Origin: Streptomyces canus 299MFChir4.1
GTDB taxonomy: Bacteria > Actinomycetota > Actinomycetes > Streptomycetales > Streptomycetaceae
DNA: 64,000 nucleotides
Reading direction: 5' to 3'
NCBI RefSeq assembly: GCF_000383615.1
Contig: NZ_KB911584.1
Coordinates: forward strand, 540,593 to 604,592
The notes below the pieces were generated by a model. That model saw only the letters and a list, made by a program, of their open reading frames with translations. It did no database searches and was not told the origin of the DNA. A program made the translations under genes and the position numbers. This document shows positions 36,866 to 46,002 of the stretch, piece after piece (the stretch's first letter is position 1; every line of letters begins with the position of its first letter).

Positions 36866-37189
36866 GTGCACCCATACGACGCTCCGCGCCGGTTTCCCGG
36901 CGGACCATCGGCCACGCCGATCTACGACGCGCTCTACGCCGAGTACGTCAAGACCTTCCGTTCGCTGCCGGGCGACCGCAGCGGCGAGGAGGAGCTGGGC
37001 TTCACCGCGTTCGGGAACATCCCACACGCCTTGGGCTCGTTCAGCAGCGCGTACAGCGCCTACAGCGCGGGGGCGTTCAGTGCCCGCCAGCAGTCGCAGT
37101 GGCAGCGGGTGGGACACGTCGGGCAGCAGCAAACCGGGATGCAGCACGTCCCGGCGGCGCTGCCACCCGGTCCGCGCAAAGGGAACTGA
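36866..37189 (+). CDS. Hypothetical actinobacterial protein, 107 aa
   Basis: 107 residues from a GTG at 36866, beginning VHPYDAPRRFPGGPSATPIYD. The next part (DALYAEYVKTFRSLPGDRSGEEELGFTAFG) is predicted helical and the C-terminal half is Ser/Gln/Tyr-rich (QQSQWQRVGHVGQQQTGMQH). No known domain. It is small, hydrophilic, without signal peptide. It is upstream of der, convergent, with a near-perfect terminator between them. Confidence 0.7.
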   Translation: MHPYDAPRRFPGGPSATPIYDALYAEYVKTFRSLPGDRSGEEELGFTAFGNIPHALGSFSSAYSAYSAGAFSARQQSQWQRVGHVGQQQTGMQHVPAALPPGPRKGN

Positions 37190-37192
37190 GAC

Positions 37193-37233
37193 ATGAGGAA
37201 GGGCGGCCCCCGGCGGGGGCCGCCCTTCCTCAT
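37193..37233. terminator. Long bidirectional terminator between convergent genes
   Basis: A perfect 18-bp stem (ATGAGGAAGGGCGGCCCC, 37193-37210, pairing with 37216-37233) and a five-base loop separates the 107-aa gene and der, whose stop is at 37241. Confidence 0.93.
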
Positions 37234-37240
37234 GCGTACG

Positions 37241-38719
37241 TCACTTCTTCTTCGCGCCGCGCTTCTCGCGCACCCGCACCGAGATGTGGATCGGGGTGCC
37301 GTCGAACCCGAACTCCTCGCGCAGCCGGCGCTCGATGAAGCGCCGGTAGCCCGCCTCGATGAACCCGGAGGCGAAGAGCACGAACCGCGGCGGCTTGGTG
37401 CCGGCCTGGGTGCCGAAGAGGATCCGCGGCTGCTTGCCGCCCCGGATCGGGTGCGGGTGGGCGGCGACCAGCTCGCCGAGGAAGGCGTTGAGGCGCCCGG
37501 TCGGGACCCGCGTCTCCCAGCCCGCCAGAGCCGTCTCGATCGCGGGGACCAGCTTCTCCATGTGACGGCCGGTCTTCGCCGAGACGTTCACCCGCGGCGC
37601 CCAGGCGACCTGGCCGAGCTCGGTCTCGATCTCCCGCTCCAGGTAGTAGCGGCGCTCCTCGTCGAGGGTGTCCCACTTGTTGTAGGCGAGGACGATCGCG
37701 CGGCCCGCCTCGACGGCCATCGTGACGATCCGCTGGTCCTGGACCGAGATGGACTCGGAGCCGTCGATCAGGATGACCGCCACCTCGGCCTTCTCGACGG
37801 CGGCGGCGGTACGCAGCGAGGCGTAGTAGTCGGCGCCCTGCTGGAGGTGGACCCGCTTGCGGATACCGGCCGTGTCGACGAACTTCCAGGTGACTCCGCC
37901 GAGTTCGATCAGCTCGTCGACCGGGTCACGGGTGGTGCCGGCCATCTCGTTGACGACGACCCGCTCCTCGCCGGCCACCTTGTTCAGCAGCGAGGACTTG
38001 CCGACGTTCGGACGGCCGATGAGGGCGATCCGGCGCGGACCGCCGATCGCGGTGCCGAAGGTCTGCTGCGGCGCCTCCGGCAGCGCCTCCAGGACGGCGT
38101 CCAGCATGTCGCCGGTCCCCCGGCCGTGCAGCGCGGAGACCGGATGCGGCTCGCCGAGCCCCAGGGACCACAGGTACGCCGCGTCGGACTCGCCGCTCAG
38201 GCCGTCCACCTTGTTGGCGGCCAGCACCACGGGCTTGCCGGCCTTGCGCAGCAGTCGTACGACCGCCTCGTCGGTGTCGGTGGCACCCACCTTGGCGTCC
38301 ACGACGAACACGACGGCGTCGGCGGCCTCGATCGCGTACTCGGCCTGCGCGGCCACGGAGGCGTCGATACCGAGGACATCCTGCTCCCAGCCGCCGGTGT
38401 CGACGACCTTGAAGCGGCGCCCCGCCCACTCGGCCTCGTAGGTGACGCGGTCGCGGGTGACGCCGGGCTTGTCCTCGACGACGGCCTCGCGGCGCCCGAT
38501 GATGCGGTTCACCAGAGTCGACTTGCCGACATTCGGACGGCCGACGACGGCGAGCACGGGCAGCGGACCGTGTCCGGCCGCCTCGATGGCACCCTCGACG
38601 TCCTCGGGGTCGAAGCCCTCTTCCGCGGCGAGCTCCATGAACTCCGCGTACTCGGCATCGCCAAGCGCCCCGTGGTCGTGCTCCTCGCCCGAGCCCTCGG
38701 AGTGGATGTGGTCGTTCAT
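37241..38719 (-). CDS. der: Ribosome biogenesis GTPase Der (EngA)
   Basis: 492 residues. Two tandem G domains: G1 GRPNVGKST at residues 60-68 with VDTGGWE and NKVDGLS, and a second GRPNVGKSS near residue 235 with VDTAGIRKR and [11 protein letters not shown]-like C-terminal domain ([19 protein letters not shown]) completes the standard layout. Der is essential in 50S maturation. The N-terminal 50 residues are an acidic extension normal in actinobacteria. It is followed downstream, convergent, by a terminator, and upstream lies plsC on the same strand with a gap of about 77 bases. Confidence 0.95.
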   Translation of the reverse strand: MNDHIHSEGSGEEHDHGALGDAEYAEFMELAAEEGFDPEDVEGAIEAAGHGPLPVLAVVGRPNVGKSTLVNRIIGRREAVVEDKPGVTRDRVTYEAEWAGRRFKVVDTGGWEQDVLGIDASVAAQAEYAIEAADAVVFVVDAKVGATDTDEAVVRLLRKAGKPVVLAANKVDGLSGESDAAYLWSLGLGEPHPVSALHGRGTGDMLDAVLEALPEAPQQTFGTAIGGPRRIALIGRPNVGKSSLLNKVAGEERVVVNEMAGTTRDPVDELIELGGVTWKFVDTAGIRKRVHLQQGADYYASLRTAAAVEKAEVAVILIDGSESISVQDQRIVTMAVEAGRAIVLAYNKWDTLDEERRYYLEREIETELGQVAWAPRVNVSAKTGRHMEKLVPAIETALAGWETRVPTGRLNAFLGELVAAHPHPIRGGKQPRILFGTQAGTKPPRFVLFASGFIEAGYRRFIERRLREEFGFDGTPIHISVRVREKRGAKKK

Positions 38720-38796
38720 GAAGTCCGTACCTCGTTCATCGTGGTGATCGGTGGATCCCCGGTTTTCCGCCGGTGTGATCCACTACTCAGTGTCGC

Positions 38797-39471
38797 CTAG
38801 CGCCCGGTCAGGCGCCTGGCGTTTTCCAGGTGGGCGCTGAGCTGCTTCTGGATGCGCTCGGTCGCCTCGTCGAGCGCCTTGCGTGTCCGCCGTCCGCTGC
38901 CGTCGCCCGCGTCGAAGGGGTCGCCGAAGACGACGTCGACCCGGGTGCGCAGCGGCGGCAGCCCCTTTATCAACCGTCCCGGCCTCTCGGAGCTTCCCAG
39001 CACCGCCACCGGCACGACCGGCGCCCCGCTGCGCACCGCGAAGTACGCGAGCCCGGCCCGCAGGGAGGCGAAGTCGCCCTCGCCCCGGGTGCCCTCCGGA
39101 AAGATACCGAGGACCCCGCCGGCCTTGAGGACGTCTAGTGCCCGGGTGATCGCCCCGCGGTCGGCGCCGGAGCGGTCGACCTTGACCTGCCCGATGGCGG
39201 TCAGGAAGGGATCCAGCGGCCCGACGAACGCCTCCTTCTTGATCAGGAAGTGCGTCGGCCGGGGTGACACGCCCATGACCATCGGGCCGTCGATGTTGTG
39301 GGAGTGGTTGACGGCGAGGATCGCGGGACCGGTCGCGGGCATCCGCCAGGCGCCGAGCACGCGCGGCTTCCACAGCCCGTACATCAGCCCGACGCCGATC
39401 CGGCGCCCGACGTCGGCGCCCCGCTCCGAAGGAGCCGTACCGGCAGCCCTGCCGGAGGAGTCCGTGCTCAC
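38797..39471 (-). CDS. 1-acyl-sn-glycerol-3-phosphate acyltransferase-like (PlsC)
   Basis: 224 residues from a GTG at 39471. HX4D catalytic motif HSHNID at residues 56-61; substrate-binding FPEGTRGEGD near residue 123, and PVVPVAVLGSSE. The family acylates lysophosphatidate to phosphatidate in membrane-lipid synthesis. The first 20 residues are Ser/Gly-rich. It shares four bases with cmk (GTGA), and der is next, so cmk-plsC-der is likely co-transcribed. The substrate could differ from the canonical one. Confidence 0.87.
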   Translation of the reverse strand: MSTDSSGRAAGTAPSERGADVGRRIGVGLMYGLWKPRVLGAWRMPATGPAILAVNHSHNIDGPMVMGVSPRPTHFLIKKEAFVGPLDPFLTAIGQVKVDRSGADRGAITRALDVLKAGGVLGIFPEGTRGEGDFASLRAGLAYFAVRSGAPVVPVAVLGSSERPGRLIKGLPPLRTRVDVVFGDPFDAGDGSGRRTRKALDEATERIQKQLSAHLENARRLTGR

Positions 39472-40154
39472 TTCCCGACCCGCTTCTCCTCGACGAGGGT
39501 GACGACGCACTCGATGACCTGCGCGAGGGTGAGCTCGGTGGTGTCCACCTCGACCGCGTCGTCCGCCTTGGCGAGCGGCGAGGTCTTGCGGCTGGAGTCG
39601 ACCGCGTCCCGCTTGATCAGTGCCTCGCGGGTGGCCTGTATGTCGGTGCTCTTGAGCTCGCCGCTGCGGCGGGCGGCGCGGGCCTCCGGCGAGGCGGTGA
39701 GGAAGACCTTGAGGTCGGCGTCCGGCAGCACGGTCGTACCGATGTCCCGGCCCTCGACGACGATCCCCTTCTCGGCCGAGGCGGCCAGGGACCGCTGCAG
39801 CTCGGTGATCCGGGCCCGCACCTCGGGAACGGCGCTCACGGCGCTGACCCTGGAGGTGACCTCCTGGCTCCGGATCGGTCCGGACACGTCCGTCCCGTCC
39901 ACCGTGATCGTCGGGTTCTCCGGGTCGGTGCCGGAGACGATCTCCGCCTTGCCCGCCACGGCGGCGATCGCGGTCGGGTCGTCGATGTCGATCCCGTTGG
40001 TCACCATCCACCAGGTGATCGCCCGGTACTGGGCCCCGGTGTCCAGGTAGCTCAGCCCCAGCTGCGCGGCGACAGCCTTCGAGGTGCTCGACTTGCCCGT
40101 GCCTGCGGGGCCGTCGATGGCGACAATCACGGGCTGGGCGGCGCCGTTTTCCAC
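39468..40154 (-). CDS. cmk: Cytidylate kinase
   Basis: 228 residues. P-loop VAIDGPAGTGKSSTSKAVA at residues 11-29, CMP-binding LDTGAQYRAITWWMV near residue 40, EGRDIGTTVLPDADLKVFL near residue 134 and LID-like REALIKRDAVDSSR. Converts CMP or dCMP to the diphosphate with ATP. In actinobacteria cmk lies between aroH/tyrA and plsC/der as here. It overlaps plsC by four bases. A promoter upstream is likely in the 145-base gap to tyrA. Confidence 0.95.
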   Translation of the reverse strand: MENGAAQPVIVAIDGPAGTGKSSTSKAVAAQLGLSYLDTGAQYRAITWWMVTNGIDIDDPTAIAAVAGKAEIVSGTDPENPTITVDGTDVSGPIRSQEVTSRVSAVSAVPEVRARITELQRSLAASAEKGIVVEGRDIGTTVLPDADLKVFLTASPEARAARRSGELKSTDIQATREALIKRDAVDSSRKTSPLAKADDAVEVDTTELTLAQVIECVVTLVEEKRVGK

Positions 40155-40299
40155 GGGGGGACACCTTTCGGGTGCGGTCTGGCGAGTGGTGTGGGGGCGC
40201 GACTGTGCCCCGCACCAGGTTACTGGGTGCGCGTCACTCGTCCGGACGCGTGCCCGGTCGGCGCCGGTCCGGGCCGTGCGGGGGCGGCGGCGCGGGACC

Positions 40300-41385
40300 C
40301 TACTGCCGAATGGCCCAGCCTCGCTCCCGCAACGAGGCCGCCAGCACGGGTGCGGCCGACGGCTCCACCATCAGCTGCACCAGACCGGCCTGCTGCCCCG
40401 TCGCGTGCTCGATCCGCACGTCCTCGATGTTGACCCCGGCCCGCCCCGCGTCCGCGAAGATCCGGGCGAGCTGCCCGGGCTGGTCGTCGATGAGCACGGC
40501 CACGACCTCGTACACCCGAGGAGCGGACCCGTGCTTCCCCGGCACCCGCACCTGCCCGGCGTTCCCCCGCCGCAGCATGTCCTCGATCCCGGACGTGCCC
40601 TCGCCCCGCTTCGCCTCGTCCGAGGACTGGAGCGCCCGCAGCGCACGCACGGTCTCCTCCAGGTCCGCGGCGACGTCGGTGAGCAGATCAGCCACCGGAC
40701 CCGGGTTCGCGGAGAGGATGTCGATCCACATTCCGGGATCGGACCCGGCGATCCGGGTCACGTCCCGGATCCCCTGGCCGCACAGCCGTACGGCGGCCTC
40801 CGCGGCGTGCTCGAGCCGCGCGGCGACCATGCTGGAGACCAGATGGGGCATGTGCGAGACGAGCGCCACAGCACGGTCGTGGGCGTCGGCGTCCATGACC
40901 ACCGGTACGGCGCGGCAGTGCGAGACCAGCTCCAGCGCGAGGTTCAGCACCTCGGTGTCGGTGTCCCGGGTGGGCGTCAGCACCCAGGGCCGCCCCTCGA
41001 AGAGGTCCCCGGAGGCGGCCAGCGGCCCGGACTTCTCCCGCCCGGACATCGGATGCGTACCGATGTACGAGGAGAGGTCGAGTCCCAGCCCCTCCAGCTC
41101 CCGCCGCGGCCCGCCCTTCACGCTGGCCACGTCGACGTACCCGCGGGCCGCCCCCCGCCGCATCGCGTCCGCCAGCACTCCGGCCACGTGCGCGGGCGGC
41201 GCGGCGACGATCGCGAGGTCCACCGGCCCCTCGGGCGCCTCGTCCGTGCCCGCGCCGAGCGCGGCGGCCGTGCGGGCCTGCTCGGGGTCGTGGTCGGCGA
41301 GGTGGACGGTGACGCCCCGCCCCGCGAGCGCCAGCGCGGCGGAGGTCCCGATCAGCCCGGTCCCGATGACGAGTGCGGTCCTCAC
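40300..41385 (-). CDS. tyrA: Prephenate dehydrogenase (TyrA) with C-terminal ACT domain
   Basis: 361 residues from a GTG at 41385. NAD-binding VIGTGLIGTS at residues 6-15, then LADHDPEQARTA, VDVASVKGGPRREL and the catalytic THPMSGREKSGPLAA region near residue 115. The C-terminal ACT domain (YEVVAVLIDDQPGQLARIFADAGRAGVNI, about residues 290-361) suggests allosteric control by tyrosine. It converts prephenate to 4-hydroxyphenylpyruvate. Starts within the aroH stop (GTGA), so mutase and dehydrogenase are made together. Confidence 0.93.
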   Translation of the reverse strand: MRTALVIGTGLIGTSAALALAGRGVTVHLADHDPEQARTAAALGAGTDEAPEGPVDLAIVAAPPAHVAGVLADAMRRGAARGYVDVASVKGGPRRELEGLGLDLSSYIGTHPMSGREKSGPLAASGDLFEGRPWVLTPTRDTDTEVLNLALELVSHCRAVPVVMDADAHDRAVALVSHMPHLVSSMVAARLEHAAEAAVRLCGQGIRDVTRIAGSDPGMWIDILSANPGPVADLLTDVAADLEETVRALRALQSSDEAKRGEGTSGIEDMLRRGNAGQVRVPGKHGSAPRVYEVVAVLIDDQPGQLARIFADAGRAGVNIEDVRIEHATGQQAGLVQLMVEPSAAPVLAASLRERGWAIRQ

Positions 41386-41744
41386 TGGGCGATGTCCTTG
41401 CGCAGGGCGCCCGCGGCGCCGAGGTAGACGTGGGCGATGTCGGCGCGGGGCCGGTCGGACTCGATGTGCGCGAGCACCCGGACGACCCGGGGCATGGCGC
41501 CCTCGATGTCCAGTTCCTGCGCGCAGATCAGCGGTACGTCGACGATGCCGAGCTTGCGGGCCGCGGCCGCCGGGAAGTCGCTGTGCAGGTCGGGCGTGGC
41601 CGTGAACCAGATGCTGATCAGGTCGTCCGCGGTCAGCTCGTTCCGCTCCATGATGGCGGTGAGCAGCGCCCCGACCTGCTCGTCCATGTGGCCGGCCTCG
41701 TCCTGTTCGAGTTGGACCGCACCCCGGACCGCTCGTACCGCCAC
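41382..41744 (-). CDS. aroH: Chorismate mutase, AroH type
   Basis: 120 residues, the normal size for the B. subtilis-type trimeric mutase. Features: VRAVRGAVQLEQD at the N-terminus (Arg7), ALLTAIMERNELTADDLISIWFT, DFPAAAARKLGIVDVPLICAQE and PRVVRVLAHIESDRP. It turns chorismate into prephenate for TyrA, encoded next in a four-base overlap. First gene of a leftward operon that probably includes tyrA and perhaps cmk-plsC-der. Confidence 0.93.
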   Translation of the reverse strand: MAVRAVRGAVQLEQDEAGHMDEQVGALLTAIMERNELTADDLISIWFTATPDLHSDFPAAAARKLGIVDVPLICAQELDIEGAMPRVVRVLAHIESDRPRADIAHVYLGAAGALRKDIAQ

Positions 41745-41978
41745 GGCATTGCTCCTCGCTGATGTACAACCCGGCTCTTTGGACGACCAGCCTAGTCAGC
41801 CGGTGTCGGGCGGGTGCGGGGCGCCCGCCTCCTGAGACGGCCTCCCCGGACCGTACCGATGTCACCCGAATGTCCCAGTTTTGCTACCAGGAGCGAAAAC
41901 ACGCCCGTGCGCCTCTGGACGCGGGACCCCGGGTCCGCTCTGATGGCAGGAAACTCGCCTCGGGGGAGGCCCCATTTC

Positions 41979-42659
41979 ATGAAGCGTTCCGGACCGTTGC
42001 TGACCCTGCTCGCGGGATTGCTGGTCGGCCTGTTCATGCTCTCGCTCAACGCCACCACGGGAGAGAAGTCCACGTCGTCGTACGTGAAGCCGCCGTCATC
42101 CGGGAACCCGTCGCCCAGCACCAAGGCGTCACCGGGCACCCCGCCGGCACGGACGTCCGCGCCGGCCAACCCCTCCCCGGCCCGCACTCCGGTGCCCGGG
42201 GGCGTCTACACGGGCCGTACCGACGACGACTCCTCCGCGGTCGCGATCACGGTGCGCGACGACAAGGCGATCGCGTACGTCTGCGACGGCCACAACATCG
42301 AATCGTGGCTCCAGGGCGACGTGAAGGACGACGGCAGCCTGCGGCTTACCGGAAAGGGCGGCGCGAGCCTGGACGGCAAGGTGAAGGGGACCAAGGAGAT
42401 CCGCGGCACGGCCCACGTCGGCAGCGGGAGTTACGCCTTCACCATCGGCAGGACGAACAAGTCGTCCGGGCTCTACCGGGCGAACAGCACGGTGGCCGGC
42501 GCGAGGATCGAAGGCGGCTGGATCGTCCTGCCCGACGGCGAGCAGGTCGGCATCCTCAAGCGCGACGGCAAGCCTTCCCCCGCACCGGAGATCGACCCCG
42601 AGACCGGTGCGGTGACGGTCGACGGACAGCAGCTCACGGCCCGCCCGGTAACCCCCTGA
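41979..42659 (+). CDS. Secreted or membrane-anchored hypothetical protein
   Basis: 226 residues from the ATG at 41979 behind GGGGGAGG. The N-terminal membrane helix (about residues 5-26; LLTLLAGLLVGLFMLSLNAT) could be an uncleaved anchor or signal. A Ser/Pro/Thr-rich linker to about residue 73 leads to a beta-rich domain (YTGRTDDDSSAVAITVRDDK, YVCDGHNIESWLQGDVKDDG, AYAFTIGRTNK-like). Similar domains sit in secreted actinobacterial proteins of unknown function. It is the first of three genes with the membrane protein and the Rieske protein; linkage suggests a shared role. Confidence 0.7.
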   Translation: MKRSGPLLTLLAGLLVGLFMLSLNATTGEKSTSSYVKPPSSGNPSPSTKASPGTPPARTSAPANPSPARTPVPGGVYTGRTDDDSSAVAITVRDDKAIAYVCDGHNIESWLQGDVKDDGSLRLTGKGGASLDGKVKGTKEIRGTAHVGSGSYAFTIGRTNKSSGLYRANSTVAGARIEGGWIVLPDGEQVGILKRDGKPSPAPEIDPETGAVTVDGQQLTARPVTP

Positions 42660-42681
42660 CCTCCTCCCGAGGGAGCCGATC

Positions 42682-43263
42682 ATGACCGTCGACCCGAACG
42701 CGGCCACCCAGAGCTGGCCCCCGCCCGAACCCGAGCGCCGCCCCGGAGCGGCCCGCTATCTGATCCCGGCCCTGGTCGCCGCCGCGGTGGCGGTCGCCCT
42801 GGGCGTCTACGGCAAGGTCCACGACCCGGCGGGGACGGCCTTCAACCTCGCCGGCTTCAGCAGCACCGGCGCGGTGAAGTCATGGCTCGCGACGGTCGCG
42901 TTCTTCTTCGCGCTCGTGCAGCTCGTCTCGGCCCTGATGGTGTACGGCAAGCTGCCGGGCCCGCGTTGGTCCGCCACCGCGCACCGCTGGTCCGGCCGGG
43001 TGGCGTTCCTCGTCGCGGTGCCGGTCGCGGTGCACTGCCTGTACGCGCTGGGCTTCCAGTCGTACGAATCACGCGTTCTGTGGCACTCGCTTCTGGGTTG
43101 CTTCTTCTTCGGTGTGTTCAGTGCCAAGATGCTGCTGCTCCGCTCGGAGCGACTTCCCGGGTGGTTGCTGCCGATCGTCGGCGGGCTCGTCTTCAGCGCG
43201 CTCACGATCCTCTGGCTGACCTCCGCCCTCTGGTTCTTCCGCACCTTCGGAGTCACGACATGA
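42682..43263 (+). CDS. Four/five-helix membrane protein (DUF6529-like), possible cytochrome b-like partner
   Basis: 193 residues with hydrophobic segments at about 26-46, 65-88, 108-127, 133-152 and 160-183. His residues are placed in or at the helix ends: HRWSG (residue ~102), AVHCLYAL and VLWHSLLG. Such placement could ligate heme b, as in cytochrome b561/ferric-reductase-like proteins. This is inference; the family as annotated is of unknown function. The stop overlaps the Rieske start by four bases (ATGA), so electron transfer between the two is a good working idea. Confidence 0.68.
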   Translation: MTVDPNAATQSWPPPEPERRPGAARYLIPALVAAAVAVALGVYGKVHDPAGTAFNLAGFSSTGAVKSWLATVAFFFALVQLVSALMVYGKLPGPRWSATAHRWSGRVAFLVAVPVAVHCLYALGFQSYESRVLWHSLLGCFFFGVFSAKMLLLRSERLPGWLLPIVGGLVFSALTILWLTSALWFFRTFGVTT

Positions 43264-43667
43264 CGCAGAGCCCGACGCGGCGCACGATCCTTCTCGCGAC
43301 GGGCGCGGCCACGCTGACCGTCGGCTGCAGCGAGTACGGCAACGAGAACAGCGACTCCGGGTCCAGTTCGGTCAAGGCCGACACCGAACTGGCGAAGACG
43401 AGCGACATCCCGGTCGGCGGCGGGAAGATCTTCAAGGACGAGAAGGTCGTCGTCACCCAGCCGAAGAAGGGCGAGTTCAAGGCCTTCTCGGACATCTGCA
43501 CCCACCAGGGCTGCCAGGTGACCAGTGTCTCCGGCGGCACCATCAACTGCCCGTGCCACGGCAGCAAGTTCCACATCACGGACGGCTCGGTGGCCAACCC
43601 GCCGGCCAGCAAGCCGCTGCCCGAGAAGCAGATCAAGGTCAGCGGGGACTCGATCGAGCTCGTCTAG
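43260..43667 (+). CDS. Rieske [2Fe-2S] protein, Tat-exported lipoprotein
   Basis: 135 residues. N-terminus SPTRRTILLATGAATLTVGCS combines a twin-arginine motif with a lipobox (Cys23), so it should be folded in the cytoplasm, exported by Tat and lipid-anchored outside. The Rieske centre is CTHQGC (residues 80-85) plus CPCHGSKF (97-104): Cys80/His82 and Cys97/His100 as ligands, with Cys85-Cys99 as the disulfide. It follows the membrane protein with a four-base overlap. Not part of the bc1 operon. A standalone electron carrier. Confidence 0.87.
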   Translation: MTQSPTRRTILLATGAATLTVGCSEYGNENSDSGSSSVKADTELAKTSDIPVGGGKIFKDEKVVVTQPKKGEFKAFSDICTHQGCQVTSVSGGTINCPCHGSKFHITDGSVANPPASKPLPEKQIKVSGDSIELV

Positions 43668-43706
43668 GGCACCGGCCTCGGCGCACCGTCCGGTTAGAGT
43701 CGGGCG

Positions 43707-44204
43707 GTGCCCGAGCTGAAACTGCTGCGTGCCGGCCATGCCCCGGCGGTCCTGGCGTTCGAGCTGGCGAACCGCGCGTACTTCGCCGCCTCGGTCGCCG
43801 ACCGCGGTGACGACTACTTCGACCGGTTCGCGGACCGGTTCAGCGCCCTGCTGGCCGAGCAGGAGGCCGGCATCTGCGTTTTCCATGTGCTGGTCGCCGA
43901 GGACGGCTCGGTGCTGGGCCGGTTCAATCTGTACGACCTTGAGGACGGTTGTGCCGTACTCGGCTACCGGGTCGCGCAGCAGGTGGCCGGCCGCGGCACG
44001 GCGACCGCGACCGTCCTGGAGCTGTGCGAGTCGGCGGCGCGGTACGGACTGCGCACCCTGCGGGCGGCGACCGCCCACGAGAACGTCGCGTCCCGGAAGG
44101 TTCTGCTCAAGGCCGGGTTCCTCCCGGTCGGTCCGGCCGATCCGGCAGAGCTCGGCGGCAAGCCGGGCACCTGGTACCAGCGCGATCTGGCACTCCGGCG
44201 GTAG
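43707..44204 (+). CDS. GNAT-family N-acetyltransferase
   Basis: 165 residues from a GTG at 43707. GNAT motif A is seen in VLGYRVAQQVAGRGTATATVLELCESAARYG (residues about 88-118, RGTATA pyrophosphate loop), with motif B-like HENVASRKVLLKAGF. The N-terminal part (FELANRAYFAASVADRGDDYF) resembles RimJ/RimL-type protein alanine acetyltransferases. Substrate unknown. It stands alone between the Rieske gene (40 bases downstream of it) and the convergent ADP-ribosylglycohydrolase. Confidence 0.85.
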   Translation: MPELKLLRAGHAPAVLAFELANRAYFAASVADRGDDYFDRFADRFSALLAEQEAGICVFHVLVAEDGSVLGRFNLYDLEDGCAVLGYRVAQQVAGRGTATATVLELCESAARYGLRTLRAATAHENVASRKVLLKAGFLPVGPADPAELGGKPGTWYQRDLALRR

Positions 44205-44255
44205 CCCGCACCGGCTTGACCGGTCACCGGCCGGCCCGGTCCACCGGCTGAGGCC

Positions 44256-45272
44256 TCAGGAGTCCCAGAGCGCCCCGAGCGTCACCAGTTCACTGCCGTA
44301 CTCGATCCGGTCGGCCCACTCGACCGGCCACGCCTCCGCTCCCAGGTGGGCGCCCGCGAAGGCGCCCGTCAGGCAGGCGATCGAGTCGGAGTCGCCGGAG
44401 CTGCACGCGGCCCGCCGCAGGGCCGTCAGCGGCTCCTCCGGGAACTGCAGGAAGCACAACAGCCCGGTCGCCAGGGCCTCTTCGGCGATCCAGCCCGCCC
44501 CGGTGGCCAGGCACGGGTCCTCCTCCGGCGAGGCGGTGCGCACGGCGTCGTCGAGCCGGTCGAGGACAGCGAGGCACTCGTCCCAGCCGCGCGCGATGAA
44601 CTGCCCGGGTGTCGGGTCCTGACTCCGCGTCCACAGGTCGCCGAGCCAACGCTCGTGGTACTGGCCCCGGTTCACCAGCGCGTACGACCGCAGCTGCCCG
44701 ACCAGATCGCCCGGCGCGGTGCCCTGGGCGAGCAGCCGTACGGCACGCGCGGTGAGGTCGGAGGCGGCGAGCCCCGTCGGGTGGCCGTGGGTGAGCGCGG
44801 CCTGCAACTGGGCGGCGCCCGCGCGTTGTTCGCCGCTCAGTCCGGGGACGAGTCCGACGGGGGCGACGCGCATGTTGGCGCCGCAGCCCTTGGAGTTGAT
44901 CTGGCTGGCGTGCTGCCAGGGCAGATCCGTGCGCTCCAGCAGGTCGCAGGCCCTCAGGCAGGTGTTGCCGGGGGCGCGGTTGTTCTCCGGGGAGCGGTTC
45001 CACGCGATGAACTCCCGCCGGACCGGCTCCGCCATCTCGGGCCCGAGCACTCCCCGGTCCATGGCCGCCCGCAGCCCTCTGCCCACCGCCAGGGTCATCT
45101 GTGTGTCGTCGCTGACGACGGCCGGCGTGCGCAGCTCCATCTCCCGCCACGGCCCGCACTTGGCGAGGATCGACGGCACGTCATTGAACTCGGTCGGGAA
45201 GCCGAGGGCGTCCCCGAGAGCGAGGCCGACGAGAGTGCCGGTGGCGGCGCGTTTGGTCAGGATCATGGTCAT
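44256..45272 (-). CDS. ADP-ribosylglycohydrolase family protein
   Basis: 338 residues from the ATG at 45272, with GGAAGGA about ten bases upstream. The N-terminal LVGLALGDALGFPTEF and the VSDDTQMTL motif (SDDTxM; Asp residues bind Mg) are typical, with a C-terminal GDSDSIACLTGAFAGA loop that also binds metal. Members remove ADP-ribose from proteins or from DraG-like targets. It overlaps the NrtR-like gene by four bases, so the enzyme is co-regulated with an ADP-ribose-sensing Nudix regulator. That ties it to NAD/ADP-ribose turnover. Confidence 0.88.
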   Translation of the reverse strand: MTMILTKRAATGTLVGLALGDALGFPTEFNDVPSILAKCGPWREMELRTPAVVSDDTQMTLAVGRGLRAAMDRGVLGPEMAEPVRREFIAWNRSPENNRAPGNTCLRACDLLERTDLPWQHASQINSKGCGANMRVAPVGLVPGLSGEQRAGAAQLQAALTHGHPTGLAASDLTARAVRLLAQGTAPGDLVGQLRSYALVNRGQYHERWLGDLWTRSQDPTPGQFIARGWDECLAVLDRLDDAVRTASPEEDPCLATGAGWIAEEALATGLLCFLQFPEEPLTALRRAACSSGDSDSIACLTGAFAGAHLGAEAWPVEWADRIEYGSELVTLGALWDS

Positions 45273-45985
45273 GCGGGGCGTCCTTCCGGGGACGGTCGGA
45301 GGAGAGGGGGATGCAGGGTGGCGGCCGGTCCCGCGCGGTAGAGCGCCGCCGGTTTGCCGCGGCCTCCGGTCAGCCGCGCGGCGCCGGGGACGGCCTCGAC
45401 GAAGCCGGGCGTGGCGAGCACCTTGCGGCGGAAGTTGGGCCGGTCCAGGACGGTGCCCCACACGGTCTCGTACACCTGCTGGAGCTCGCCCAGGGTGAAC
45501 TCGGGCGGGCAGAAGGCGGTGGCGAGGCAGGTGTACTCGAGCTTGGCGCCGACGCGTTCATGGGCGTCGGCCAGGATGCGGTCGTGGTCGAAGGCGAGCG
45601 GTCCCGCCTTGTCGTACGGCACCCAGCGGGCCTCGGCCGCGTCGCTGCCGCCGTGCGGCTCGGGCGGGTCGGGCAGCAGTGCGGCGAACGCGACGGAGAC
45701 CACCCGCATCCGGGGGTCGCGGTCGGGCTCGCTGTAGGTCCGCAGCTGCTCCAGATGCAGCCCGGAGAGGTCCGACAGGCCGGTCTCCTCGGCGAGTTCG
45801 CGCCGGGCCGCCGTCTCCGCGGACTCGTCCGGGTGCACGAACCCCCCGGGCAGCGCCCAGTGTCCGGCGTACGGCTCCTGGCCACGCTCCACGAGCAGCG
45901 CGTGCAGGGCGCCTTCGGCGATGGTGAGGACGGCGAGGTCGACGGTGACGGCGAAGGGTTCGTGGGCGTACTTGTCGTAGTCCAC
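45269..45985 (-). CDS. Nudix hydrolase fused to winged helix (NrtR-like NAD metabolism regulator)
   Basis: 238 residues from a GTG at 45985 behind GGGGGCGGG. Nudix domain: GGFVHPDESAETAARRELAEETGL at about residues 47-70, with an apparently intact GX5EX7REUXEE motif. The C-terminal half (FTLGELQQVYETVWGTVLDRPNFRRKVLAT) is the winged-helix DNA-binding domain of NrtR proteins, which sense ADP-ribose and repress NAD biosynthesis or recycling genes. Two tandem dyads in the 5' region fit NrtR operators. The next gene is an ADP-ribosylglycohydrolase. Confidence 0.83.
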   Translation of the reverse strand: MDYDKYAHEPFAVTVDLAVLTIAEGALHALLVERGQEPYAGHWALPGGFVHPDESAETAARRELAEETGLSDLSGLHLEQLRTYSEPDRDPRMRVVSVAFAALLPDPPEPHGGSDAAEARWVPYDKAGPLAFDHDRILADAHERVGAKLEYTCLATAFCPPEFTLGELQQVYETVWGTVLDRPNFRRKVLATPGFVEAVPGAARLTGGRGKPAALYRAGPAATLHPPLLRPSPEGRPA

Positions 45986-46002
45986 TCGCGCCCGCCCCCT
46001 TT

